Positions 23,160 to 34,553 of a DNA stretch of 64,000 nucleotides are shown here, piece by piece. The notes beneath the pieces were generated by a model, which worked only from the letters and a program-made list of their open reading frames with translations, was not told the DNA's origin and ran no database searches. The position numbers and the translations under genes are program-made. This DNA is from Cryptomeria japonica. Its lineage: Eukaryota > Streptophyta > Pinopsida > Cupressales > Cupressaceae. Where the stretch lies: assembly GCF_030272615.1 (NCBI RefSeq), contig NC_081414.1:659134292-659198291 (forward strand), in the 5' to 3' direction. The stretch's first letter is position 1; every line of letters begins with the position of its first letter.

Positions 23160-23740
23160 ACCAAGCGTGTGGGCTTCATGAAACATGCAGACCTACATTG
23201 AGGAATGCATTGTAATGTGTGGGCCTAAATCAAGACATAAGTCCTCAATCATAACGTTTGGGGAGATGAAATTGGTCTTGACCTAAGCCCAAGCATGTGA
23301 ACTCATAAGTGAAACGTGTGGACTAAAGCAAGATAGGGGCGACCTAAATTGGAAGAAGCTAAATTGAAGCGTGTAGAAGGGTCCTAACCTAAACTAAACG
23401 TGGCCCTAAATCTGAAAGTGCAGACCTAAATTAAGACGTGTGGAAGGAAGCCCTTAATCAAAGCGTGTAGATCCCAATTTAAGCCTTGACCTAAATGGCA
23501 TAGGGCAGATCAAAAATCAAAGTGTAATATGTGAAGGAGAAGGGTCCTCACTTAAGTCAAACATATGGCATAGAGCAGATCAAAAATCAAATGAAACATG
23601 TAAGGTTAAGACCCAAAGTTGGCATTTGGATCTTGATTAAGATGAACAAACCTAAGTGAAACGTGATAGAGGAACCAAAGCCCAAGGCATGTGGAGTGTT
23701 AAACATGGGACCAGACCTATAATAGGGTAACTTTGATTTA
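23160..23740 (+). repeat. B3 array 2: CGTGTGG...CCTAA repeats
   Basis: Degenerate copies read like AACGTGTGGGCCTAAATC at irregular spacing. They are the reverse complement of the motif in B2 12170-12870, that is, the same relative orientation within each unit. Confidence 0.65.
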
Positions 23741-23754
23741 AGGGACACAAGTAA

Positions 23755-24930
23755 ATTCACTTCCACTTCACCCTCTAAACCCCAGCCTGCCTCATGATCA
23801 TCAACTTCCACTTGCACCATAAAGGTCTGACCATCGTAGCAACATTTCCACTTGCCCCCTAAAAGTCCATCCATCCTTAGAGACTGCCACTTGCTGACCA
23901 AAACCCTGACCATCATGAAGAAGTCTTCCCTGGCAAATCAGAGATCAGACCTGAAACATAAGGAAAGTCAGTCTGGAAATATCTCGCAAACCCTCTCCAA
24001 CCTGTGAACAATCAGAAAACAAGTTGGAAATATGAGATCAGACCTCATTGCAATATCAAAACCAGACCAAAAACAAGCATGAAACAGACCTAGAATACTT
24101 CTACTTCACCTTCAAAAACCTGATAGTCTTTGAGGATTCGAATGCGACTTTGATGTTTGATCAGGTAAAAGGAGTTCGATGAAGAGAAAAACTGATTAAG
24201 ATCAGTAGCTTGAAGAAGTCAGCACACTTCCAGTTCACCATCAAAAGTCTAGCTTACTTCCATTGGATGACTAAATGCCCAACCACCTTGGGTTTACTTC
24301 CACTTAGCATCAAAATCCCCGGCCGCCTTGAGCTTACTACCACTTCATATCAAAAAGTCTGGCGGCTTGCTTGACTTCCAGTGACCCTCCAAATCCATGG
24401 ACTTCCAGTGCACCCCCATTACCCCGACAATCATCATGCAATCTTCCAATTGCACCTCAAAATCCCAGCCATGCATGAAGTTGGCAAGATTAATCCTTGG
24501 TGTGGAGAAGAAATGTTGAACTTGCTCAATCTAAGATGCTTTGAAGTGAATTGAGTGAAGAATGCTTGAAATCAGCAAGTTTTGGCAACAAGGTAGAATA
24601 CTTCCTTTACACCTTGAAATCCACCGACTATCTTCCTTCAACTTCCACTTGTTGGTCAAATCCACGACCATCAAGGGCACACTTCCACTTACCCTTGAAA
24701 AGTCCAGCCATCTTGCATCAACTTCCACTTCATGTTAAAAAGCCTGGCCTACCTTATCAACTGCCATTTACCCCTCAAAAGCTTGGACTTATTTTGCTCA
24801 CTTCCAATTACCATCAAAAAGTCTGGCCAGCTTGGCATCATTTCCACTTCAGGCCTAAAAGCCCGACCTTCCTAGCAGTCTTCCACTTCATGTTAAAATC
24901 CACGAACCAAAGCTTCAAAATCAGATTAGA
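23755..24930 (+). repeat. B3 array 3: 40 bp tandem repeats
   Basis: About twenty degenerate copies read ACTTCCACTT, then a variable phrase, then TCAAAAAGTC and TGGCC or CCGACC. Copies at 24641, 24681, 24721, 24760, 24800, 24839 and 24879 keep a spacing of 39-40 bases. One stretch is open by chance for 145 codons (24551-24988), but I read it as a repeat and not a gene. This array is absent from B1, B2 and B4. Confidence 0.8.
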
Positions 24931-27079
24931 AAGACAAACTCGGATATTAGTAAGGGTGAAGTCTCAAACTGAAAGCATGAGCAATTAGACTTCAAAATAT
25001 CAACAGACTAGACCTTTAGGCATTGCAAAATCAGGCATAAGATCAGAAATCAAAACATCATTTCACCCATTAGGAAGGCTTGGAAATATGTGAAAGTTGT
25101 TTATATCATGTGTGTTTGATGCTACCTTGTTTTTTGTTGCAGGGAGTCGAGGGAAGGAGCTGGCTGCAAGTAGCATCATGGTCTGGTGCAAGAAGCAAGC
25201 ACGAAGAATGATGGAGGGAAGGCATCACAACTTGGAGGGATCAAGATATTCAAGGCTCAAGGAATCAAACACAAAGACAACAATGCAAGAGAGAGGATTC
25301 CACAAGGAAAGATATCAAGCTAAGCAAGGAAGCTAATATCTCTATAATAAAGAACACTCCCAAGATTCATCAACATGGAAAGGGAAGAATCGGCATGGAG
25401 AGCAATGCAAAAACAAGGTCTAGACATCATAAGGAAGGAGTTTCCACACAAAGGAAGGAGAATGCAAATGTGATCAAGGCAGAAGATAGTTCCAGAAGAG
25501 TTGATCAAAGCTAGAAGATGATTCAATTTGGGAATATCTCCCACCATCATCACTTCAAGCGCATGGAAATGTTGAGTATCAAGAGATATCGCCCAGATCA
25601 CAAACTCTTGTGATGAGTTACAAGGAACAAGCTGACGTGACGTATAGTCATCATCAGCCCAATCACATCATTCCAAGTCAAGGCGTCCAGATTCAATGCA
25701 CTTGACTCATCTATCGAGGAGGATAACTACCACATGTGGAAGCACAAAGGTCAATGTACCTAACCACATCACTCATTGGTCGGCATTCAAGGACATGTGT
25801 CCTATTTATTGTAATTTTATCATTGGTCATGCATTTAATGCTATGTAATGGGTCTAACAAACCCTAATTAGGGTTTCTATCTTTCAATCTTAGCCATTGA
25901 TATGGATTTGATCCAGGACATTCAATTGTATTGAGACCTCTATATAAGGCTCCACTCTCATTTGTAAAGGTTAATAGTTAATAGTGAATAGCTAATAGTT
26001 CAATAATAGAGAACAACAAGCAGTTAGAAGTAGAGTAGGAGAAGGCAAAAATGATTGCTAAGCTTGTAAATAAACATCCTTTTCATTGAAGACATGGTGG
26101 AATGTGTTGTTTCTTCTACATATTGCATGATTTCTTGTTGTATCCTCATCTGAGATGAAGTTCATTGATTGCAATGGAGTAATGTGTGGATGTTGATAAT
26201 TCTTTAGTTCATACTAATTGTAGTTGGATGATTTTCAATTGCAGTGCATAGTTAGCCTGAACATTAAAATGTGCTAAGTTCAATTGTGGATGAGTTTATT
26301 CAAGTTGCGCCAGTGTATTGGGTATTTGGATGAATGATTCACAATATGAAAACCTTTCGTTTCCCTCAGAAGATTGCATCGGCCTTGTGTAGCTATTGGT
26401 AACATGGTGAAGCAAAGCTCGGTTGAAGGAATGTGTCCATCCAAGCATGATTAATTACTGTCATTTATCTTAGGAATATATTAGATCTCTCTAAACCAGT
26501 GTTCCACGAGCATTGGGGACGGGTTTCCGGGACGGGGGGACCAAGGGCCTAAGTTTGGGGACGGCAGCGGGGGGGTGGCAGGGTGGTGGTGCTGATATAG
26601 TAATACATATAAATATAGTACTTGAAAAACTAGTTTTGAAAAGATGTATGACTGTATAACAGTATAAGAATTACATTTCAAATGAAACTATAGGAAATTT
26701 GACATACTAAATCTAAATACCAAGATTTCTTCAATGCTAATTGCTAAATAATATTTGACAAATGAAATTGTCAAATTGGAGATTTCTATTATATCGAAAA
26801 CGGAAAATATGAATATTTGATGCCATTGCAAATTCTATAAAGATGATTACATGATTCATCATTACAATGAGTAGCCAAATACAAATACTAATAGCATTAC
26901 AAAAGAGACTAGAGTCAAAGACAAAATAACAAAATGACAAAACTCAAAATGTAGCTAATGGAGGCCTCTAATCATCTGCAAACTCCTCCTCACTAGAACT
27001 GTTGGACTCCTGAAGATCAAGATCCCTCAAGCTCACACCAACCAGCCCTGCATCTGAAGTGGTAGGATCATCCTCATCA

Positions 27080-29301
27080 ATCTATGAAGGCTCCTCTGGC
27101 TCTACATCCCATCGTGCCGCTGGACTCTCCTTGTACAAAAGTGTCCTGTGGTCCCATTGGACACAAAGCACTGTGTACAGCCACAAGCTTCTCTGCTCTC
27201 TTAGAGGTAAATTTGTTCCTGTTAAGAGAGTGGATGAAGCTATATGTAGACCAGTTCCTCTCAGCAACTGAAGAACTGGAAACCTAGGATAGCAAACAGA
27301 TGGCTAGAGTGGTGGTCAAAGATTTTGGGGCATGACAATTCCACCACAAAAGTGGGTCTTCCTATGCCATAGTTTCTATATCCATCTTTGCCACATCTGA
27401 ATAGCCTCTAAGAGTGGCAAATCTTCCCCACTCAGTGCGAATTGTGTCGACATCTCTGGAATCAAACATCTTCTATATGCACCTAAAGAAACCCGCCTTC
27501 ACCTCATCATCCTAAATCGGTGTCACTCTACCCGGTCTAGCCTTGTACCACTTAGGATTCAAGGCAAAGGCATCCATATGCAAAGGAGTGTTCAACTTGT
27601 CCCATCTGCGTTGAATGATAGGCCGGATTTGCTCATTGTAGAATGCTAGAGAGGGGTCCTTCACTCACATAGCAGCCCTCATCTGGTCAAGCATAGAGTC
27701 AATGCACTCATAAACCTCTCCAAGATTAGGTGCATCCCCATCCCCATATTTGATCACCTGGAATACTGGAAAAATGATGGAGACAATGTATTTTGCATCA
27801 GTCCAAAACACATCACTCTTCACTATCTCCTTCACCCTTCTCCCCTGCTTTGTCTTGGCCTCAGCCCACCTATTCCACTCATTAGTCATAACCATGAGTT
27901 GCAACGCCTCTTGCATCTCAATCATTCTCTCCAAGAGAACGAAATAGGATGCGCATCTGGTCTCAACTGGTTTCAAGAACTCCTTCTTCGCAAAGATCCT
28001 GAAGAGTCCATGTGAAGTGTGGTGGTTGAAGATGAACATCTGCACATCTCTCGCATCGGTGACCACTCCTCTAATCCAGTCAATCTTCCCCATGTCCTTG
28101 AGTGCATTGTTCATGGCATGCACACAACATGGGGTCCACCAAATGTGTCTATAGGCTGCCTCAATGAGTCTCCTTGTTGCTCTACACACATGGGCTGCAT
28201 CTGTCACTACTTGGACCACATTTTGTTGCCCAACCTCCTCAATAGTCTCCCTGAGGACCTAAAACAGAAAATCAGCATCTTTGTGATGCCCTATACAATC
28301 AATTGCTCTAAGGAAGTATGGGCCTTCTACACATGTGACCATGATGTTAATGAGTGGACGATGGCTAATGTCCGTCCACCCATCCATAACTATGTTGCAT
28401 CCCGATGCCACCCAACATGCCTTCATCTTCTCCATCAAAATGTTGATCTTGGAATAGCACTTATCCAAGATCAAGGTCCTCATTTTCGTCTCACCTGGTG
28501 GCGCATAAGATGTTTCTCCCTTTGCCACCATAGCCATCATCTCCCTATAATAAGGAGACTGTGTAACATGAAATGGAATGCCATTGGCAAAGAAGAACTT
28601 GCCAATGGATTCATCTATCTCATCTCTTAGTTGCACATTAAACATATCAGCAATGGGATTACTCTGTGGTGTCTGCAACCTACGTTTCCCTGCCCTGGCG
28701 ACACCAGAAGTGGAAGTGGATGGAGATTCAAACATCATTCCTCCCATCTACGAAGCATGATAAGTATGTGGCGGATTCTGGTTGTGCTGAAGGGCTGCCC
28801 TAGCAAACAAAGTAGTAGGCATTGAAATATTTGTGTCATCTGGAACCCCCCAAAGCCTGTTAAACTCAATCTGTACTTTATATTTTTAGCTTCCTCCAAA
28901 AACTTACAATGTCTCACACCTTTTCCTATCCAAAAAAGAAAGTGTGCATTCACCCTACTGATGCTACCAAACCATTCAGTGTCACAAATGTTGCACTTCC
29001 ACTTCCTTGTTCCCCCACCGAAATGTGATGTGCCTTGTACTGATATTCTTGAAGCAAACTGTTTGAGAGGAGACTTAGGATCAAAAGGACCCCTAGCATA
29101 CAGCGCCAACAACTCTAAAGGGCAACCTGTACTAGCTGGTGCACTCGCCATAGAACTAGATTGGGCTCCAAGATCAGCCCCATGGTCACCCCCCTCATTT
29201 TCAGGTTCAAATTTTGAATCATTCTCACTATGAGAATGGATTTCCATCTCATCCTCACTCATGTCTTGGGAGCTCATTGTGAAATTGACACTACATTTCA
29301 C
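27080..29301 (-). pseudogene. hAT transposase (BED finger, DUF659, hATC), broken
   Basis: Reading leftwards from Met at 29301, an acidic N-terminus is followed by a BED-type zinc finger, WKCNICDTEWFGSISRVNAHF (near 28990). The DUF659 core contains FFFANGIPFHVTQSPYY, DGWTDISHRPLINIMV, VVQVVTDAAHVCRATRRLI and WWTPCCVHAMNNALKDMGK. The C-terminal dimerisation segment AERNWSTYSFIHSLNRNKF lies near 27260. It would bind terminal motifs and cut and paste the element in the nucleus. Breaks include stops at about 28259, 27663 and 27513 and a frame change near 28740. The coding order is otherwise complete, so this is a recently full-length copy gone bad. Substrate ends are only half present here. Confidence 0.85.
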
Positions 29302-29372
29302 AAAATAAAAATAAAAATAAAATCAACCTAGTTTAACAAATAAATTTATTTTCCTATTCATCTCAAAATCAG

Positions 29373-29447
29373 ATTTGATGTTGAATCCTGAGGGCAAAAT
29401 GATGAATGAATCATTCATCATTTTGCCCTCAGGATTCAACATCAAAT
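29373..29447. repeat. 75 bp perfect palindrome (37-1-37)
   Basis: Bases 29373-29409 and 29411-29447 are perfect reverse complements around a single A. The arm begins ATTTGATGTTGAATCCTGAG and ends at the centre with GATGAATGA. It stands 72 bases upstream of the transposase start, in AT-rich DNA. Confidence 0.9.
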
Positions 29448-29600
29448 TTTATTATTTTTTATTTTAATTTTTAAATAAAAAAATCATAAATTGTAAATTT
29501 TATTTTCAAAATTGAAATTTCAAATTTGTTTTTCACAACTTATTAAGAAACTCATGATGACGGAAGGGGGTGCAAGGAAAGGGTGTTGACTAAGAGCCAC

Positions 29601-30358
29601 GTCCTTGCACACAAGACCATTGAAAAAGGTTATAGGGACAGGATTCCCAGGGGGAAGAAGGCATCGAATGATAAGGAAAGAAAATAGAGATCGAAGGATA
29701 TAAGCAGATTGTTGTATCTTGCTGCCATCGGTATGTTTTATTCATAAATTGTTATTGTATCGAGGCTTCTTTCTAAGAATTGTTCTGCAGTTATATATTT
29801 ATAATAATGTTTGAAAAATAAATGAATATATATATATATATGTCTTGATTAGAAAAAATAATAATATTAGATTGTAAATCAGAAAAAACTCTTACAGTAA
29901 TAAACATAAAGAAGAATATGTATATACTATTCATTCTTGCTGCTATTATCAGTATTTATGAAGATGGGGATGAGGTGTTCCAAAGAGGGGGCAGTCTAAA
30001 TCCAAGCAATAGGTTAAGTCCCAAGATAGGGTGGGGATCGGCGACCCATAAGCCTTGAGGGTATAGACCCAAGACAAGTAAGGGCTTGGATCTGTAAACT
30101 TTGAGGGAACCTATTGTAGTTGGTCTCTAAGCGCTTTGGTAACATATATAGACCATTCTCCCTTAAAACTGAAGTAGTAGCAGGGTTTGATATCTATATT
30201 AAGAACTATGAATAATGAATTTAATTATCTAATGAGGAAGATAAATAAGCACTTCTTAATAACTAATAAGTTGAAGAACATCAATGACTGGTTCTCATGA
30301 TTAGTCTCTCAATCAATTTTATAGTATTGAAATAGGTAAATTATGTTAATCAGGTAGG
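29601..30358. other. Unassigned spacer between hAT and B4
   Basis: AT-rich sequence with a short TA microsatellite at 29827-29841. A GC-richer block at 29950-30130 has the look of a leader or LTR fragment but matches nothing else in the window. No gene is seen. Confidence 0.45.
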
Positions 30359-30363
30359 GGACA
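30359..30363 (+). repeat. TSD GGACA, left of B4
   Basis: It is identical to 49909-49913, 19.5 kb away, and fixes both B4 ends. Confidence 0.85.
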
Positions 30364-31317
30364 TGTTGATGTGTGTTTTATGCACATAACATTTCAAAAT
30401 AAAATACCAAGGTAATTTACCCTCTCTTGAACAAAATCACCTCAAATGCTAAGGGTAAGATCAACTAAAATGATTCCAAGGTTTCTACATGTCAGATCTT
30501 GACGAGTGGGTAACTCAATGGTCAATGTGAATTGTTGTGTTCACTTGGGGACTTACACAAATGTTAGGGTTATCTTCTTTGATCATGAAATATGTGGAAT
30601 AGGTGTGCTGACAACTCAGGATTTAGCAATGTAGTTCCAAACTTAATTCTTACTAAAAAAATGGGCAAAAGGAATAGGGTTCAGGAAATCTATTCTAAGC
30701 CTAGGAATGTAGGAAATGATGAACAAGTTTAGTGGAATCAAACTAGGCAGGGTCTCACAAACAGGTATTGACACAAGCTTAGTGCAATCATCTAAGGTAT
30801 ACTCAAGGGTTTTCAGACTATTACCATCAAACGTTGACACCATCCAAGTTGATGCTTGTCAAGGGACGCATAATAGTTGAAGTTAAGCTTACTCAAATTT
30901 TCAGTCGACCACACAAGGCGCACGTACCAACGGTAAGAGGCTAGTGGTATGGATTAAGGATTCCACACAAATATATTCAACAAATCTTTCGCTCAATCTA
31001 ATAAACATGAAAACAAATTCTAATCTAACTTGGAGGAATTGAGAACCATGAATGCAAAGACAACATTTGAAGAGCAAAATCACCAACAATTGAACAATGA
31101 TTTAGATTCAAATAGCTGCAGCATATACCAACAATTCTACAAAAACTCTCTTACAAATGAGAGACAAGGAGGTATATGTAGAGTCTCTTACAAAATGGAT
31201 GGCCAAGATTAAAACTAAATCAAGGGCCAAGATTATGCCAACAAAACCCTAGAATTGCCCTAATTAGGGTTTACATAAAAAATGGTGCCACCAACATGTG
31301 GCCCAATAGAAAGATAC

Positions 31318-32697
31318 CTAGTCATCAAATAGGGAATCTTCTAGAAGATTCTTCCCTGCATCTCTCTCTCTCCTAGCATACTCCAAGAATCTAGCCAATA
31401 CAGAATCTAACTCCTCCATGGAAATGCTAGGTAAGGTATCTTGCTGCAAATCAATCACGTCCAATAAATCCAAGCAAGCGTCCAAAGTGTTCTCCCAATC
31501 TGGCATGAGCTTCTGCAAACTATGAACATGAATCAACAAAGAGACCAAATCATCCATCTGACTCTTCTTCAAAGAGTCCAACTGAAAAAAAAATACAAGT
31601 TTCATCTTGTCTCTTAATTCGGCTAAGTGTAAACCACTAGCATCACTAACATCAACACCCAATAATTCCTCAATTGAGGCAAGGATCTTCATCTGAATGT
31701 CTTGAATCAATCCTTCCATCTCTGTACAACTCAGTTGGGCGCTCTCATAAGTTGATTTCTTCACGGCCAATGAACAATACCAGCCATGGAAATCATACCT
31801 GTCTTCACTATGCACAATGCTCTCGCTGATCAACGTGGACTTAGGAATCTTCTTCAAAGCTCTGAGGCATGGAATAGTGCTCTCCTGGATAGGCCGGAAT
31901 TCTTCCCAAACTCCCTCCAAATACTGGATTCTAAACATGAGCCCTATTGTCCTATCATATGCCTGGACAAACTAAGGAAATCATCCACCTGTTTTCTTGC
32001 ACTCTCAATCCACTTCTCCACCTCCAAGAGTGTATCTCTCGCAACCTCATAGTGTGAATGTAGTCCATGATCAATCGCAATAGGGGAAATAAGGGTGGGA
32101 TTCTTACGCTTTATCCCCGCAATATACTCTCTAAGTCTGATATTCTCTTCTCTGTACTTCTCCTTCTCTTCAATTTCTCTATCTAACCTTGCATTGATCG
32201 CCCTAAGGTTATCACCAACCTCCTGAAACTCTTTCTCTCTTGTAGTACAGCCAAGGGCAACTGAAGTAATCTGAAAATCCATAGGAGTAGCAATGTCCGC
32301 CGTCACACCTCCAATAGGAATAGCCACCTGCGCAATCCTCATTCCTGTCTCATCTCTAGCTATGTGTGACAAAATCTCATCTCTCTTGGGTTCTTTCTCC
32401 TTATTGCTCCTAGCTAAGTAGTCATCAATGTTATCAATAGGCTGTACCTCTATCATCTTCTTACTCTTTTCCATACTTTTCATCAGCTAATCAGGAATAG
32501 CGGATATCTCATTACCATCATCGAGACACATATCTCGATAAAGCCCTCTCAATGTCGAGATAACATCATCATCATCATCAGGATTACTCCTAGTCAAATC
32601 ATATATCTCATTTCCCAAACTTACCTCCAAAAGGACAATAGGGGATCCCGGCTAATCATCATTCTCATTTGGTGGAGCAGATGTCGCTGTGGCATGT
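31318..32697 (-). pseudogene. Unknown B4 protein, C-terminal half
   Basis: If element A and one copy of CATGT are removed, the reading frame ending at 45421 continues without a shift into this piece (ATATSAPPNENDD), then a TAG, DDDDD-rich sequence, another TAG, and MKSMEKSKKMIEVQ at 32483. A long helical, charged part follows (NLRAINARLDREIEEKEKY), probably coiled coil. A frameshift near 31942 leads to the last 206 residues, again mostly helical (MFRIQYLEGVWEEF ... LARFLEYARRERDAGK), ending at 31318. The agreement of frame across the insertion supports one original gene of over 1000 codons. It lies upstream of the B4 TATA-like site, that is, in the U3 part. Function unknown. Confidence 0.6.
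32693..32697 (+). repeat. TSD CATGT, left of element A
   Basis: It is identical to 45421-45425, and the split B4 frame is restored across it. Confidence 0.92.
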
Positions 32698-32876
32698 TGT
32701 AGCGTCCTAAAATTGTGACACTTGCAATTTCGACTGCATTTGGGTCTTCACGATGGCGGCGCAACGTTGAACCTGAATGGAGACCCCGAAACCTGTTTAC
32801 GACACCAAAAACTGCATCTTTTTGCACCTTGGCCTGATCCCTCCTTGCACCTTGCTGTCCCGGGAGGTGGGACCAT

Positions 32877-32881
32877 GGCGC
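32877..32881 (+). repeat. TSD GGCGC, left of E2
   Basis: It is identical to 37838-37842. Confidence 0.9.
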
Positions 32882-32885
32882 TGTT

Positions 32886-32917
32886 ACCTATTTTTCGCTC
32901 CTGGCTGAAAAATAGGT
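32886..32917. repeat. Terminal hairpin of E2
   Basis: It has the same 11-base arms as in E1 (ACCTATTTTTC and GAAAAATAGGT), here four bases inside the terminus. Confidence 0.8.
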
Positions 32918-34097
32918 TGAGAAATGCTAGCATGAACAAAGGAAAGCTAGTGTTTACTAATTCTCTATTTTTTTTGTGTTTTAAAGATGGTGTTTCTAAG
33001 TACTTCTAGTCTGTAACAACAAAGAGAGAAACATCTCATTGCAAAAGAAAGTATTTTATTCATATTCAAAATTGCGTCCCACACAAGGAGCCGTGGGACT
33101 AGCTACGTGCATCCAGTACAGAAAGGAAATATACATATATGTATGCACAAGTACAAAGGAAAAAATGAGGAAAGGCATGTCAAGAATGGAACCAGTCATT
33201 GCCTGAATGACTGGAACAGTTGAGGTACGCTCGTCGTCGCCTTTGTCTTGCTGCTCCACCCTGGTCCGTTGATGCTTTCCTTCTGATATCTGCAAAAAGT
33301 TGAAACAAACAATGTGTTAGAACATTTTGTTCTAAGCAATAGCTGGCTGCATTTCTGACATATGTACTAATGCACGCATATATATATATGATCCCTACAT
33401 ACATCGAATGCATATAACTCGCATCACAAAGGAATCTCCAAAGGCAAAAAATCAGATCAAAGGAAAGTCACCATAAATATGCATTTTTGCTAACAGGTTT
33501 GTTTCATGTGCAGGAAAAGGAAAAAGGACAGTTTGCTGGTCATAAAATTCACTAAGATGAGTGGAGATGAATGCGGCTCCCACAAGGGTTGAGCCCAGCT
33601 CATGTGAGGAATGGCAAGGTTTCATACAATCAAATCATGTCAGGGCTGGTAATAAAAGGAAGAAGAGTAACAAAAACGCAAGTATGCAATCACATTATCA
33701 AATATCTGCCTATGATCAACATCTACAAATGATCAACAAGACGACATTTTATGCATCAAGCCTAAAAGATTCTTATGATAAGCTGGAAAAGGCGTGATTG
33801 ATCAGACATTTCAACAAATTCAAGACAGCTGCGTCCTTGGAAATAATATGCAGATTTTAAGAGAATAATGTTTAAATGGCAGCTACAGTTTTCATAAAAT
33901 ATCTATTTTTAATGCACAGCATTGAATGGCAGATGACAAAAGGATGGTTTCTAGTGTTTGTTTTTCACCATTTTCAGTCCAACAGTCATTCAAAGATGCA
34001 CACAGCAGTAAAGTTATCAAAGGAGTACACAGTGGTCATGATCAGACAAGGATGTACTTGAATCAGCTGTGAGTGTCAATGGCAATCAACTTTTAGA

Positions 34098-34553
34098 ATG
34101 GTGAGACAACCAAAATGGGGGCACATTAAAGATCTACATAGAGCCATTAAACTTTGTGAACCAGCTACGATAAGCTCAGACCCTGAATATCGCTATCTTG
34201 GACCTGGTTTAGAGGCACACCTTTACTACACAGACTCGGGAACATGTTCAGCATTCATTGCCAATACTGATCAGACAAAAGATTTAGCTACAACATTTAA
34301 TGGAAACACTTATAGCTTGTCTGCATGGTCTATGAGCATCCTTCCGGATTGTAAAAATGTTGTCTTCAATACAACAAAAGACACCACTGATTACTTGTGG
34401 TACACAACAAGTCTGCAGGTTGAGGAAAAGGAACCATTTTCTAGTAGTGGGTTGCTGCCAGTGCTAATAGTTGAGTCAAGGGGACATGCAATGCACCTCT
34501 TCATCAATAATGAATTTATAGGAAGTGGACCTACTTGCAAACCATGGAGTTAA
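34098..34553 (+). pseudogene. Plant beta-galactosidase (GH35) fragment captured in E2
   Basis: The 151-codon frame reads VRQPKWGHIKDLHRAIKLCEPA, close to the end of the catalytic barrel of plant GH35 beta-galactosidases. It goes on through CSAFIANTD and SAWSMSILPDCKNVVFNT, then jumps to TKDTTDYLWYTTSLQVEEKEPF and PVLIVESRGHAMHLFINNEFIGSG. In the family well over a hundred residues separate VVFNT and TKDTTDYLWY, so there is an internal loss; the short NT/TK likeness at the joint suits either exon skipping or microhomology deletion. Active-site glutamates and the signal peptide lie upstream and are missing, so it has no enzyme function. TTTTAG just before the start resembles an intron end. The last seven residues are unrelated. 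Cell-wall galactose removal is the family's role. Confidence 0.85.

Larger units (their letters stand above)
22714..26496 (+). mobile_element. B3: B-family LTR-like unit, 3' end missing
   Basis: It starts TGTTGTGACGTTTTCACACA, matching B1. Its 3' part (about 25790-26480) aligns with B1 6780-7470, with the shared TAACAAACCCTAATTAGGGT and a TATATAAG site near 25941. It stops at 26496, where hAT-type DNA begins, and lacks the last 300 or so bases and the CAACA terminus, so no TSD can be tested. Three arrays of short repeats occupy 23050-24930. A pyrimidine-AG (TTTTTTGTTGCAG) at about 25130-25141 could be a splice acceptor. Confidence 0.8.
26497..29600 (-). mobile_element. Decayed hAT DNA transposon
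   Basis: The left end CAGTGTTCCACGAGCATTGG is a typical plant hAT terminus, and the next 80 bases repeat GGGGACGG or GGGACGG like hAT subterminal motifs. The eight bases before it are CTCTAAAC, the expected TSD size. A hAT transposase lies inside on the minus strand. I cannot find the matching right terminus (ending GGAACACTG) or a second CTCTAAAC before 30363, so the right edge is approximate. Confidence 0.7.

Noticed and set aside
24551-24988. 145-codon open frame as a gene
   Set aside because: It coincides with the 40-base tandem array; the protein is a repeat of the same phrase with frame slips and has no known domain.
28019-28630. 203-codon plus-strand open frame
   Set aside because: It is the antisense of the hAT transposase core; the minus strand gives clear domain motifs.
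29827-29841. TA microsatellite
   Set aside because: Too short and ordinary to be informative.
34098-34553. Functional beta-galactosidase gene
   Set aside because: It lacks the signal peptide, the catalytic glutamates and the C-terminus, and it has an internal skip. It is a captured fragment.
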